Below, piece after piece: positions 19,222-27,322 of a DNA stretch of 64,000 nt. Each line of letters starts with the position of its first letter. Within the stretch, counting starts at the first letter, position 1. Location of the stretch: the NCBI RefSeq assembly GCF_035610345.1, contig NZ_CP141213.1, forward strand, positions 1,550,001-1,614,000, in the 5' to 3' direction. Source of the DNA: Sinorhizobium meliloti (lineage in GTDB: Bacteria; Pseudomonadota; Alphaproteobacteria; Rhizobiales; Rhizobiaceae). Under the pieces are notes generated by a model that was not told the origin of the DNA, ran no database searches, and saw nothing but the letters and a program-made list of their open reading frames with translations. A program made the position numbers and the translations under genes.

Positions 19222-20086
19222 TGCCGGCTACGCTTCTAATACGCTTGTGACGGCTGCAACCTCGGAAACGCCGCTTTCACGCGTTGTCCTGACCGCCGTT
19301 GCGCTTGGTTTCGTCGCGCTCTTCCTGCTTCTGCCGCTCGCCACGGTGTTCATCGAGGCGTTCCGCAAAGGAGCGATGGAGTTCTTCACGGCGCTTGGCG
19401 ACCCCGAGACCTTTTCCGCGATCCGTCTGACACTGCTCGTCGCGGGGATCGCCGTGCCGCTCAATCTCGTCTTCGGGGTGGCGGCCGCCTGGGCCATCGC
19501 GAAATTCGAGTTCAAGGGCAAGGCGTTTCTAACGACGCTGATCGACCTGCCCTTCTCCGTTTCACCAGTGATCTCCGGCCTCGTTTTCGTGCTGCTATTC
19601 AGCTCTCACAGCGCGCTCGGGCCGATCCTGCAGAGCTACGGCATCCAGATCCTCTTTGCCGTTCCGGGTCTCGTGCTCGCCACCGTCTTCGTGACCTTCC
19701 CCTTCGTCGCGCGTGAATTGATCCCGCTGATGCAGGAACAGGGAACGGCCGACGAGGAGGCGGCACTTTCGCTCGGCGCCACCGGCTGGCAGACCTTCTG
19801 GCATGTGACGCTTCCCAATATAAAATGGGGCCTGCTCTACGGCGTGCTTCTCTGCAATGCCCGCGCCATGGGCGAATTCGGTGCGGTCTCGGTCGTGTCC
19901 GGCCATATTCGCGGGCAAACGAACACCATGCCGTTGCAGGTCGAAATCCTCTACAATGAATATAATTTCGTCGCCGCCTTCGCGGTGGCGGCGCTCCTGG
20001 CGCTCCTGGCGCTGGTAACGCTCGTTTTGAAGACTGCTCTTGAACTTCGCTACAGCGACGAGATCGCTGCCAGCCGCAGGCACTGA
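19211..20086 (+). CDS. cysW: Sulfate ABC transporter permease CysW
   Basis: 291 aa from the ATG at 19211, which has GGAG at 8-nt spacing. An ATG at 19205 in the same frame is too close to that site. Seen are [20 protein letters not shown], the loop [20 protein letters not shown], and [19 protein letters not shown], all CysW-typical. It partners with CysT, and the gene overlaps the end of cysT by 11 nt. Confidence 0.95.
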   Translation: MAHDAGYASNTLVTAATSETPLSRVVLTAVALGFVALFLLLPLATVFIEAFRKGAMEFFTALGDPETFSAIRLTLLVAGIAVPLNLVFGVAAAWAIAKFEFKGKAFLTTLIDLPFSVSPVISGLVFVLLFSSHSALGPILQSYGIQILFAVPGLVLATVFVTFPFVARELIPLMQEQGTADEEAALSLGATGWQTFWHVTLPNIKWGLLYGVLLCNARAMGEFGAVSVVSGHIRGQTNTMPLQVEILYNEYNFVAAFAVAALLALLALVTLVLKTALELRYSDEIAASRRH

Positions 20087-20101
20087 AAGGTCCAGACCTC
20101 C

Positions 20102-21205
20102 ATGGAAGTCCGCGTCCAGAATATTCGCAAGGAATTTGGCCGTTTTCCCGCGCTCGAGGACGTTTCCCTCGACATCCGCTCGGGTGAACTGATCGCGCTC
20201 CTCGGCCCCTCCGGCTCCGGCAAGACCACGCTGCTCAGGCTGGTCGCCGGGCTCGAAAGCCCGACCGAAGGCACGATTTTCTTCGGCGACGAGGATGCGT
20301 CGAAGAAGACCGTGCGGGAGCGAAACATCGGCTTCGTTTTCCAGCATTATGCGCTTTTCCGCCACATGACGGTGCTCGACAACGTCGCTTTCGGTCTGAA
20401 GGTGCGGCCCGCCAAACGACGGCCGACGGCTGCCGACATCCGCCGCAGGGCGCTCGACCTGCTGGAACTCGTGCAACTCTCCGGACTGGAGAAACGCTAC
20501 CCGGCCCAGCTTTCGGGCGGGCAGCGCCAACGCGTCGCACTCGCCCGCGCCATGGCCGTCGAACCCAACGTTCTGCTCCTCGACGAGCCCTTCGGCGCGC
20601 TCGATGCGCAGGTGCGCAAGGAGCTGAGGCGGTGGCTGCGCGAAATCCACGATCGCACCGGCCACACCACGATCTTCGTCACTCACGACCAGGAGGAAGC
20701 ACTCGAGCTTGCCGACCGCGTCGTCGTGATGAGCAATGGCGCGATCGAGCAGGTCGGCACGCCCGACGAGATCTATGACCATCCGGTCTCGCCCTTCGTC
20801 TACGGCTTCATCGGTCAGTCCAACTGCCTCAACGTCACCCTCGCCAATGGCGAAATCTGGCATGAGGACCGCCCGATCGGCCTTCGTGCCGGGAACGAAC
20901 CGGACGGCGCCGCAACCCTCTATTTCCGCCCGCACGACGTGGAACTCATCGACGGCTGCGGCGGTTGCCTCGCCGGCCTCGTCACGGCCAGCCGGCGCGT
21001 GGCGGGCACCCGGCATCTGGAACTCGACCTCGGACGTACGCACCCTCCGGTCGAGATCGAGCTGCCGCCGGAACGCGCCGCCTCCACCGACCACACGCGC
21101 ATCGCCTTCCGGCCGACGCGATGGAAGCTATTCCGCAAGGGCGGACAAAAGGAAGCACCGCCGATAGAGGCGGAGGCGCCGGTGCTCGCGGCCACCGGCA
21201 CGTGA
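20102..21205 (+). CDS. cysA: Sulfate/thiosulfate ABC transporter ATPase CysA
   Basis: 367 aa. Walker [14 protein letters not shown] is near residue 38, followed by Q-loop [14 protein letters not shown], signature [19 protein letters not shown], Walker [20 protein letters not shown] and [13 protein letters not shown]. The C-terminal CysA-type TOBE domain contains the FRPHDVEL segment. It completes the sulfate-binding protein, CysT, CysW and CysA importer. A 6-bp stem (GCCCGG 21239-21244 / CCGGGC 21253-21258) lies after it but lacks a U tract. Confidence 0.96.
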   Translation: MEVRVQNIRKEFGRFPALEDVSLDIRSGELIALLGPSGSGKTTLLRLVAGLESPTEGTIFFGDEDASKKTVRERNIGFVFQHYALFRHMTVLDNVAFGLKVRPAKRRPTAADIRRRALDLLELVQLSGLEKRYPAQLSGGQRQRVALARAMAVEPNVLLLDEPFGALDAQVRKELRRWLREIHDRTGHTTIFVTHDQEEALELADRVVVMSNGAIEQVGTPDEIYDHPVSPFVYGFIGQSNCLNVTLANGEIWHEDRPIGLRAGNEPDGAATLYFRPHDVELIDGCGGCLAGLVTASRRVAGTRHLELDLGRTHPPVEIELPPERAASTDHTRIAFRPTRWKLFRKGGQKEAPPIEAEAPVLAATGT

Positions 21206-21315
21206 GGCGGTGAACCCGGGCTTTGGAAGCGCGGATTCGCCCGGTCTGGACGCCGGGCGTTGATCTGCCGAATTAATCGTTCCGATCGAATGAATCCTGC
21301 GCTAGAAACCGTCCA

Positions 21316-22680
21316 ATGTCTGTTATCGATGATCTCACGAGCGCACTCGGCGATGCCGTGCTCACCGGCGACCGGATCGCCGAACGTCACCGCGGCGATG
21401 CGAGCCTCACGGGCCGGATCCTCCCCCTGGCGGTCGTTCGCCCGGCAAGCGTTGCCGAGGTCGCCGACGCGCTGAGGATCTGCAACGCGCATCGCCAGAC
21501 CGTGGTGCCGCAGGGTGGCTTGACCGGGCTCGCCGGCGGCGCCAATCCGTGCGCTGGCGACGTTGCCATATCGCTGGAGAGACTTTCGGGCATCGAGGAG
21601 ATCGATGCTGCGGCAGGTACGATGACGGTGCTCGCCGGAACACCCCTCGAAGTCGCTCAGCGCGCGGCCGAGAATGCCGGCTTCCTGTTGCCGATCGATC
21701 TGGGGGCGCGCGGCTCTTGCCAGATCGGCGGCAATCTGGCCACAAATGCCGGCGGCATCCGGGTGATCCGCAACGGTGTCGCGCGCGACAATGTGCTGGG
21801 GCTCGAGGCCGTTCTTGCGGACGGAACCGTGATTTCGTCGATGAACAAGATGATCAAGAACAACACGGGCTACGACCTGCGGCAGCTCTTCATCGGTTCG
21901 GAAGGCACGCTCGGCATCATCACGCGGGCGGTATTGCGCCTGCGCCCGCTACCGGCCGGGCGGCTGACGGCGCTCTGCGCGCTCGACAGCTATGAGAATG
22001 TCGTCGCTCTGCTCAAGCGGGCACAGAAGGAACTCGCCGGCCTCTCCGCCTATGAGGCGATGTGGGAGAGCTATTTCCGTTTCAACTGCGAGGCTGAAGG
22101 GCTCAGGCTTTTCGAAGCCTCTCCCGCTTTCGCCGTCATCGTCGAAGAGGACCTGCAGGGCCATGAAGCGGAACGCGAACGGTTCGAAATCTTTCTCGGG
22201 CGAGCCCTGGAGGACGGCGTAATCGGCGACGCGCTGATCGCGCAATCGCAAAAAGAGGCTCAAGCCTTCTGGCGTATTCGCGAGGGTCACGCGCTGGATC
22301 GGCTGCCCCTGCTTCTCAACTTCGATGTCAGCCTGCCGATCGGCGCAATCGGCAGCTTCGCCGAGGATTGCGGCACGGCGCTCCGGGCCAAGTTCCCCGA
22401 AGCGCACGTGTCGTTCTTCGGCCATGTCGGCGACAGCAACCTTCACATCGCCTTTTCCGTTCCAGGCGCAACCGAGGAAACGGCCCACGCGGTCGACGCC
22501 GTCGTCTACGGACTGGTCGGCACCTATAGCGGCTCGGTTTCCGCCGAGCACGGGATCGGCCTCCTGAAGCGCGACTTTCTCGATCGCTCCCGCAGTTCGG
22601 CCGAACTCGAACTCATGCGGCGCATCAAGAATGCCTTTGATCCGAACGGTATTCTCAATGCCGGCAAGGTCTTAGCCTAA
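21316..22680 (+). CDS. FAD-linked oxidase, GlcD / D-2-hydroxyglutarate dehydrogenase family
   Basis: 454 aa flavoprotein of the VAO family. The FAD-binding domain shows PQGGLTGLAGGANP near residue 65 and GSCQIGGNLATNAGGIRVIR near 140. The C-terminal substrate domain has SFFGHVGDSNLHIAF and the ending SAEHGIGLLKRDFL ... FDPNGILNAGKVL, like bacterial D-2-hydroxyglutarate or D-lactate dehydrogenases. No partner subunits (GlcE/GlcF) are nearby. The stop codon TAA lies inside the CTAA that begins the adjacent IS-derived repeat, but the C-terminus looks complete. Confidence 0.88.
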   Translation: MSVIDDLTSALGDAVLTGDRIAERHRGDASLTGRILPLAVVRPASVAEVADALRICNAHRQTVVPQGGLTGLAGGANPCAGDVAISLERLSGIEEIDAAAGTMTVLAGTPLEVAQRAAENAGFLLPIDLGARGSCQIGGNLATNAGGIRVIRNGVARDNVLGLEAVLADGTVISSMNKMIKNNTGYDLRQLFIGSEGTLGIITRAVLRLRPLPAGRLTALCALDSYENVVALLKRAQKELAGLSAYEAMWESYFRFNCEAEGLRLFEASPAFAVIVEEDLQGHEAERERFEIFLGRALEDGVIGDALIAQSQKEAQAFWRIREGHALDRLPLLLNFDVSLPIGAIGSFAEDCGTALRAKFPEAHVSFFGHVGDSNLHIAFSVPGATEETAHAVDAVVYGLVGTYSGSVSAEHGIGLLKRDFLDRSRSSAELELMRRIKNAFDPNGILNAGKVLA

Positions 22681-22806
22681 GGCCTGTTGAGATTCATTTT
22701 GAGTTTATGACGGCTGCTGCGAGATGGATAATGGCGTTGAAGCTCTGGTCGGTTTTGTCGGCACGCATGGCGATGCGCTTGAATTCCTTGAGTACCGACG
22801 GTGCGC
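22679..22806 (-). pseudogene. IS5-family transposase C-terminal fragment, copy 1
   Basis: Reverse translation from about 22800 gives LKEFKRIAMRADKTDQSF, then NAIIHLAAAVINSK and a stop. I recognise this as the C-terminal end of rhizobial IS5-family transposases; the rest of the gene is absent. The terminal GGCCTGTTGAGA (22681-22692) may be the IS end. The same fragment recurs at 38471-38584, where a 15-bp segment covering the stop codon is missing. In both places it is followed by TGCAATCTCTCC and a RIME, here split by an IS110 element. Confidence 0.8.
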
Positions 22807-23145
22807 CACTGCTGTTGATCGTAGCCGATCAATGGACAAAAACATGCAATCTCTCCTCCGTCCTCATCCGGCTCCCCCTTGCAAGTGTTTTTTGCAGATT
22901 TTTTGATCGGATCGCTTGCTTCCATATGTTCGGCCTTTCGGTGTGGCCGCACAGGGCCACTGGCCAAGATGGTTTCCGCAACGCCTGTGCCAAACAGTGC
23001 AACGGCCTTGGAAGGCCATTGGGATGCGCGGCGTGTCAGGCGTCTTGGGAATCGATTGATCGCACCATCTGCTTGTTCTCTTGCAAGTTCACAGCATCAG
23101 CCGGACACGGGCGGCTTTGTGTTGCGCGCCCATGGCGGCCAATCT

Positions 23146-24144
23146 CTATGCGGCCTGCGGCTGCTCTTCCATCCTCCGATAGGTTTGGCCGCTTACCATC
23201 AGCTTCCAGGCGATCCGGGCGATCTTGTTGGCGAGCGCCACGGCAACAAGCTTGGGCTTTTTGCGTTGCAGCAGTCCGGTGAGCCATTGCGAGGCATGCC
23301 GGCTTCGGCCGGCTCTGACCTGTTGAAGAAGAGAGGTCGCCCCAACCACCAGAACGCTTCGCAGCATCTCGTCGCCGGCACGGGTGATCACCCCAAGCCT
23401 CGTCTTGCCAGCGGTCGAATGATCCTTGGGCGTCAGTCCCAACCAGGCGGCAAACGCCCGGCCGGACTCGAACAGCCGGGCATCCGGGGTTTTCAGCATC
23501 AACAGCGTTGCGCCGACCGGACCGACACCGGGAATTTGCGCAAGGCGCAGGCTGCATTCATCGGCGCGGTGCAAATCCAGCAGCTCTTCCTCCACCTTCT
23601 TTATCTCGTGAAGCAGACCGCGATATTCATCGCCATGCATGGCAAAAACCTTTCGCGCAAGAACGGGCAGCGATGGGTCCTGCGCTATGCGCTCCAATAG
23701 CGGTTCGATCCTGCACATGCCGGTGGCCGCGACGATGCCAAACTCCATGGCAAAGCCGCGAATGCTGTTGGCCAGTTGTGTCCGGTTGCGGATCAGCCTC
23801 TCGCGCAAGCCCACCAGCATCAAGGCGGCCTGCTGCTGCGCCGTCTTCACCGGAACAAACCGCATCGTCGGCCGGCTCATCGCCTCGCACAATGCTTCGG
23901 CGTCCGCCGCATCATTCTTCCCGCGCTTGACATAAGGCTTGGCCAATTGCGGCGCAATCAATTTCACCTCATGGCCGAAGGAACGCAGCAGTCGGGCCCA
24001 ATGGTGGGAACCACCACACGCTTCCAGCGCAATACTGGTCGGTGCCGCCTTCTGGAAGAATTTCACCATTTCCTTGCGCGTCAGCTTCCGGCGCAGGATC
24101 GGTTGCTCGGCGGCGTTCACTCCATGCAACTGGAAAACGCTCTT
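23146..24144 (-). CDS. IS110-family (IS1111 group) transposase, 3' exon
   Basis: About 332 codons. Joined to the 12-codon 5' exon at 26059-26094 this gives a ~344-aa DEDD/serine-type transposase of usual length. It starts KSVFQLHGVNAAEQ, continues with IALEACGGSHHWARLL and KPYVKRGKNDAADAEALCEA (first catalytic domain), then IPGVGPVGATLLMLKTP and WLGLTPKDHSTAGKTRLG from the C-terminal transposase_20 domain. The conserved start of the domain (GMDTSK in relatives) is cut by the intron after S. Unspliced reading continues into intron-derived codons, so a functional protein needs splicing. Confidence 0.85.
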   Translation of the reverse strand, partial: KSVFQLHGVNAAEQPILRRKLTRKEMVKFFQKAAPTSIALEACGGSHHWARLLRSFGHEVKLIAPQLAKPYVKRGKNDAADAEALCEAMSRPTMRFVPVKTAQQQAALMLVGLRERLIRNRTQLANSIRGFAMEFGIVAATGMCRIEPLLERIAQDPSLPVLARKVFAMHGDEYRGLLHEIKKVEEELLDLHRADECSLRLAQIPGVGPVGATLLMLKTPDARLFESGRAFAAWLGLTPKDHSTAGKTRLGVITRAGDEMLRSVLVVGATSLLQQVRAGRSRHASQWLTGLLQRKKPKLVAVALANKIARIAWKLMVSGQTYRRMEEQPQAA

Positions 24145-24184
24145 TTCGCGGTAGAGACGCCCGTTACCGGGCGCCCCCCGCTCA

Positions 24185-24217
24185 GATCCCGGCGAGCCCA
24201 ATTAAGGCACCGGGCTC
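24185..24217 (-). ncRNA. Group II intron domain V candidate
   Basis: The 33-nt sequence starts directly after the RT stop codon (TAG, 24220-24218). It begins GAGCCCGG and ends CCGGGATC, forming an 8-bp base stem with the AGC triad on the 5' side and a small bulge on the 3' side, as expected for domain V. The distal loop (UUAAUU) is not the common GNRA tetraloop, so the fold should be confirmed. Confidence 0.6.
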
Positions 24218-25693
24218 CTACCTTGGGTGTTTGACGGCGAAGCGCACGTCGGGCCATGGATGAAGGATACTTGGCTTGGGGAGCCAGTGCTCTGCCACTT
24301 TTGTGGTTCGACCCCATGTGAATCCGTCCCTCTGGCTACGCCGCCGAAGCGTGCGCCTCCAGAGTTCTTCCACATGGTGTCGAAACGCGGCTAGTGCGCG
24401 CGCGTTTGTCGGCACCGCGAAGTAGGCGAAATGCCCGCTCACGATTTGCCTTAGCCATTTCCCCTGTTCGGGTATGGGCCAGTGCAGCCGACGCCACAAC
24501 TCCTCCTTTATGGTCCTGAGCTTCGTCCGCATGCGGTCGCCGCGGGTCTTCCGTTGAAGCTGGAAGCGCCCGCTGCGCGATTTGCCGCAGATGAACGTGA
24601 ACCCGAGAAACATGAAGGTCTCCGGTTTACCGAGGCCGCGCCGCTTGCGATTAGCCGCCGCAAAGCGACCAAACTCAATCAGGCGGGTCTTGTCCGGATG
24701 GAGCGACAGTTCGAACTCCTCAAGTCTAACGCGCATTGCATCAAGGAAGCGACGGGCGTCGTCCTCGCGCTCGAAGCCGACCACCACGTCATCGGCATAG
24801 CGCACGATGACCATGTCGCCGCCGGAGGCGTGCTGTCGCCAGCGTTTCGCCCACAGATCGAGTGCGTAGTGCAGGTAGATATTGGCTAGGAGCGGTGAGA
24901 TCACCGAGCCTTGACCGGTCCCCTTGTCATCTACGCTCAAGACCCCGTCTTCGAGAACACCCGCCTTCAACCATTTCTGGATCAGGCGGATGATGCGCTT
25001 ATCACCGATCCGATATTCCAGGAAGCGAACCAGCCATTTCTGACTGACCGCCCCGAAGAAGTTCTGGATGTCGGCGTCGATGATCCAGCTCACTTTCCGA
25101 TGGTCGATCGCAACACACAAGGCGTCCAACGCATCATGCGGTCCCCGTCCGGGCCTAAACCCGTAGGAAAAGCCACAGAAGTCGCCTTCATAGATGGCGT
25201 TGAGCACCATGACGGTCGCCCCTTGGACAATTTTGTCTTCCAGAGCTGCGATTGCCAGCGGCCGCTGCTTCCCATCTGCCTTCGGTATAAACGTCCGGCG
25301 TGAAGGCTGCGGGCGGTACGCTCCCCGTTGGACCCGCGCGTGCAGATCGATGAGCCGTGGCTCAAGCTCTGCCTCGTAGTCCTGCCATCTCATGCCATCC
25401 ACCCCGGGGGCGGCCTTGCGCCTAAGGGCGTAGAACGCTGTCCGGAGTGCATCAACATTGATATGGTGAAGGAGCGCTGTGAACCTTTCCTTCTTCGTTG
25501 CCCTTGCGGCTTTCCGTACGCGATCCAACGACTGGGACATGCGAGCCCGGCCCTGTGTCCGGTGCATGCGTTGCTGTTCCGCGTTCCCCTTGGTCCCCGG
25601 CCTTGGCTCCACCAACTCCGCCACCGGTCGTCCGGCTTTGTTCGTCGGCTTCAAAGCTACTATGCCGAAGTCAGACTTCTCTGCATCGTTCAT
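24218..25693 (-). CDS. Group II intron reverse transcriptase/maturase
   Basis: 491 aa, LtrA family without an obvious HNH endonuclease domain. RT motifs in order are RRKAAPGVDGMRWQDYE near residue 91, FIPKADGKQRPLAIAALEDK near 135, YGFRPGRGPHDAL near 177, the GTGQGSVISPLLANIYLHY motif near 258, and the catalytic YADD at 299-302. The maturase X domain follows, ending PKPSILHPWPDVRFAVKHPR, a C-terminus common in bacterial introns that lack the endonuclease. The frame looks intact, so the intron may be mobile or at least splicing-competent. The subclass was not determined. Confidence 0.93.
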   Translation of the reverse strand: MNDAEKSDFGIVALKPTNKAGRPVAELVEPRPGTKGNAEQQRMHRTQGRARMSQSLDRVRKAARATKKERFTALLHHINVDALRTAFYALRRKAAPGVDGMRWQDYEAELEPRLIDLHARVQRGAYRPQPSRRTFIPKADGKQRPLAIAALEDKIVQGATVMVLNAIYEGDFCGFSYGFRPGRGPHDALDALCVAIDHRKVSWIIDADIQNFFGAVSQKWLVRFLEYRIGDKRIIRLIQKWLKAGVLEDGVLSVDDKGTGQGSVISPLLANIYLHYALDLWAKRWRQHASGGDMVIVRYADDVVVGFEREDDARRFLDAMRVRLEEFELSLHPDKTRLIEFGRFAAANRKRRGLGKPETFMFLGFTFICGKSRSGRFQLQRKTRGDRMRTKLRTIKEELWRRLHWPIPEQGKWLRQIVSGHFAYFAVPTNARALAAFRHHVEELWRRTLRRRSQRDGFTWGRTTKVAEHWLPKPSILHPWPDVRFAVKHPR

Positions 25694-26058
25694 CAGCGGC
25701 TACGACTCCTCGCCTTCCCACTGCGGACCATCCACCCGTACGTCGGGTTGGGTGGCCAATCCAGAGATCTCCCGGTTCCTGTACAAGGAGCTTCCGTGCA
25801 TGCCAGGGTCTCAGACCACGCCGGGTCGACTGAGCACTCGCGTAACGTGCTCAGTCGTATTGCCTTCCGGGACGTCAACGCCGTCGGCACCCGGGATTTT
25901 GGACTTTCGCGGCTCCATGGCTGGCCTACACGCTCCCCTACCGACGCTTCGCCGACACCCTCACGGTTGCCTGCGCACGGCTTGGGGCCGACGTGGGTTG
26001 CTAACCCTTCATCGTGGTGGACTTTCACCTCCTACTCCTTGCCAGTCTCCCGGCGCAC

Positions 26059-26094
26059 TGACGTATCCATGCCAATTCGGATAATCTGCTCCAC
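26059..26094 (-). CDS. IS110-family transposase, 5' exon (12 codons)
   Basis: The GTG start at 26094 has GAGGGAG about 10 nt upstream. It encodes MEQIIRIGMDTS, the standard N-terminus of IS1111-subgroup transposases, which continues KSVFQLHG in relatives. The frame stops being transposase-like exactly where the intron consensus GTGCGCC begins at 26058. It is too short to be found as an ORF alone. Confidence 0.8.
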
Positions 26095-26170
26095 GGACGG
26101 TCTCCCTCGATTGAGATCTTAACGACTCACTCTGGCACATTGCGATGCCGTTGGGAGCCGTCCACCCCAA

Positions 26171-26302
26171 CAGTGCTTGTCACAGGGATGAGAGCAGCGC
26201 CGGGTCTGCGGCGCGGAAAACGTTCTTTCAGCCCACGGACTTGGTCTGGCCGGATTCCTGTGACAAGCACAGGAATGAGGAATTCAAACAAGCGGCGGCG
26301 GT
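26171..26302. repeat. RIME-type element, copy B, left end disrupted by the IS110 insertion
   Basis: The inverted repeat arms GTGCTTGTCACAGG (26173-26186) and CCTGTGACAAGCAC (26257-26270) are exact reverse complements. After the right arm, AGGAATGAGG and a CAAACAAGCGGCGGCGG tail match the copy at 38646-38783. The matching left flank (TGCAATCTCTCC..CCTCATCC) lies 3.3 kb away at 22844-22869, showing that the IS landed in this element. The repeat ends 11 bp before the stop of the RES gene. Confidence 0.8.
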
Positions 26303-26313
26303 CGCACGAATCT

Positions 26314-26868
26314 TCAAACCCATGAGGCGGGCGATTTCGGCAGCCGGCCATCGGGGTCGATGACGCCGAGACGCGGTTCTTGCGGACCGTTCCAACGCCA
26401 GAGCGCAACACAGGTGCCGCCGGGCGACATGAAGGATGGATAGATCACCCCATGGAAGTCGCGCGCCAGAAGCTCCGACTGGAGCCTGTGGGTCTCCGGC
26501 ACCGCGCCCTTGTCGAGCGCATCACGCCATTCGCAGCGATGGATCGCCTCATCTACACCAAGCTCCACAAGAAGGCTGACATCCGTGAGGTCCGCGAGCC
26601 TCGCCCCCAGCAACTCGAGCTGCACGATCAGCGCCGGATGCTGGACGAAACCCTGATTGTATTCGGCCCAGGCGGTGGAAAGCTCGCGCGCGCCATAGAT
26701 CGCAGGCACGCCGATCGGGTTCCAGCGGCCACCGAAGCGAGCAGCACCCGCGCCGGATAGCGGCATATGTGCCCAGCGTGGAACGAAGGCCCGCCAGAGC
26801 GTTATCGGCTCGACCGACGGCGTCAGTTCCGGCTCGGGCCGCGATGCGGGCGGAATGTGCTTCCTCAT
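26314..26868 (-). CDS. RES-domain toxin (NAD-targeting or ADP-ribosyltransferase type)
   Basis: 184 aa. The RES domain is recognised by LWRAFVPRWAHMPLSGAGAA, then RFGGRWNPIGVPAIYGARELSTAWAE (arginine and tyrosine of the active site) and the ending FMSPGGTCVALWRWN. RES toxins deplete NAD+ or modify PRPP synthetase (ParT). It lies 6 bp downstream of the Xre antitoxin gene in the same operon, the normal antitoxin-toxin order. The C-terminus after WNGPQEPRLGVIDPDGRLP is ordinary despite the adjacent repeat. Confidence 0.9.
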   Translation of the reverse strand: MRKHIPPASRPEPELTPSVEPITLWRAFVPRWAHMPLSGAGAARFGGRWNPIGVPAIYGARELSTAWAEYNQGFVQHPALIVQLELLGARLADLTDVSLLVELGVDEAIHRCEWRDALDKGAVPETHRLQSELLARDFHGVIYPSFMSPGGTCVALWRWNGPQEPRLGVIDPDGRLPKSPASWV

Positions 26869-26874
26869 CCCGTC

Positions 26875-27246
26875 TTAAGCGTAGACGCCGGCGCGTACCG
26901 ATTCGAGATAGGCGAGCACCTTGTCGGCCTTGCCTTCACCGACCAGGTCGAACGCCGTCTTGCCGGCCCAGCCGGGAATAGGCTGGTGCTTGAACCAGAT
27001 GACGGCGCGGGCCTCGTCGCCCGCCATTTCGGAAGCCATGGCCAGGATGCGGACGACCTTGCTCAAGGCGCTGTCGACCTTCCGGGCGCCGGATTTCGCC
27101 GTCAGCGTATTGCGGGCGACACCGATCAGCTTTGCGAGTTCGGCGAGCGTGACGCCTAATCGGTCGGCCACCAGGCGGGCCGAGAGAAACGGGGAATGAT
27201 CGTCCCCGAAACGGGCTGCAGGGATCTGGAAATCGAGGGCAATCAT
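26875..27246 (-). CDS. Xre/MbcA-ParS-like antitoxin (DUF2384)
   Basis: 123 aa from the ATG at 27246 (MIALDFQIPAARFGDDHSPF). An Xre-like HTH is seen in ADRLGVTLAELAKLIGVARN, followed by the toxin-binding C-terminal domain (IPGWAGKTAFDLVGEGKADK and VLAYLESVRAGVYA), the hallmark of RES-partner antitoxins. A perfect 12-bp inverted repeat starts 3 bp upstream of the ATG, pointing to autorepression. It encodes the antidote to the RES protein downstream. Confidence 0.9.
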   Translation of the reverse strand: MIALDFQIPAARFGDDHSPFLSARLVADRLGVTLAELAKLIGVARNTLTAKSGARKVDSALSKVVRILAMASEMAGDEARAVIWFKHQPIPGWAGKTAFDLVGEGKADKVLAYLESVRAGVYA

Positions 27247-27248
27247 GA

Positions 27249-27297
27249 GAAATCGATCCTGTTTTGATCGGGTCCCTATAAAAATAGGATCGATTTC
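27249..27297. promoter_or_regulatory. Toxin-antitoxin operator: perfect 12-bp inverted repeat
   Basis: GAAATCGATCCT (27249-27260) and AGGATCGATTTC (27286-27297) are exact reverse complements with a 25-bp centre containing TATTTTTATAG on the minus strand, a plausible -10 region. One arm almost touches the antitoxin start codon. The geometry fits an antitoxin dimer pair bridging the promoter of the RES-Xre operon. Confidence 0.7.
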
Positions 27298-27322
27298 CCC
27301 TCGATTCAAGCTCAATCTCGGC

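Larger units (their letters stand above)
24145..26058 (-). mobile_element. Group II intron (ribozyme plus reverse transcriptase), about 1.9 kb
   Basis: On the minus strand the intron begins GTGCGCC at 26058, matching the group II 5' consensus GUGYG. It contains an RT gene (24218-25693), then a domain V-like hairpin and a domain VI-like stem (around 24150-24184, GCGG..CCGC enclosing CGCCCG/CGGGCG). The region 25694-26058 is the 5' ribozyme domain. The 3' boundary is set at 24145 because joining TCA to AAG restores the conserved transposase reading GMDTS-KSVFQ. The intron would then end in ..GAA instead of the usual AY, so the exact 3' end is uncertain by a few bases. Confidence 0.78.
22870..26170 (-). 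mobile_element. IS110/IS1111-type insertion sequence carrying a group II intron
   Basis: The ends are inferred by comparison with the uninterrupted composite repeat at 38469-38783. Sequence up to CCTCATCC (22862-22869) and from about 26171 (CAGTGCTTGTCACAGG) would rejoin to the RIME. The block is about 3.3 kb. Removing the 1914-bp intron leaves about 1.39 kb, normal for an IS1111-subgroup element. It holds the split transposase gene, the intron and noncoding flanks of about 276 bp (22870-23145) and 76 bp (26095-26170). The 276-bp flank includes an interrupted palindrome GGCCTTGGAAGGCC but no gene. Ends are accurate to a few bases only. Confidence 0.75.

Noticed and set aside
19595..21094. 499-codon minus frame opposite cysW and cysA
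   Set aside because: CysA has complete ABC motifs on the plus strand; the antisense frame shows none.
21239..21258. Terminator after cysA
   Set aside because: Only a 6-bp stem without a following U tract; not called as a terminator.
26127..26411. 94-codon minus frame between RES and the IS element
   Set aside because: It is a translation through the RIME palindrome, not a gene.
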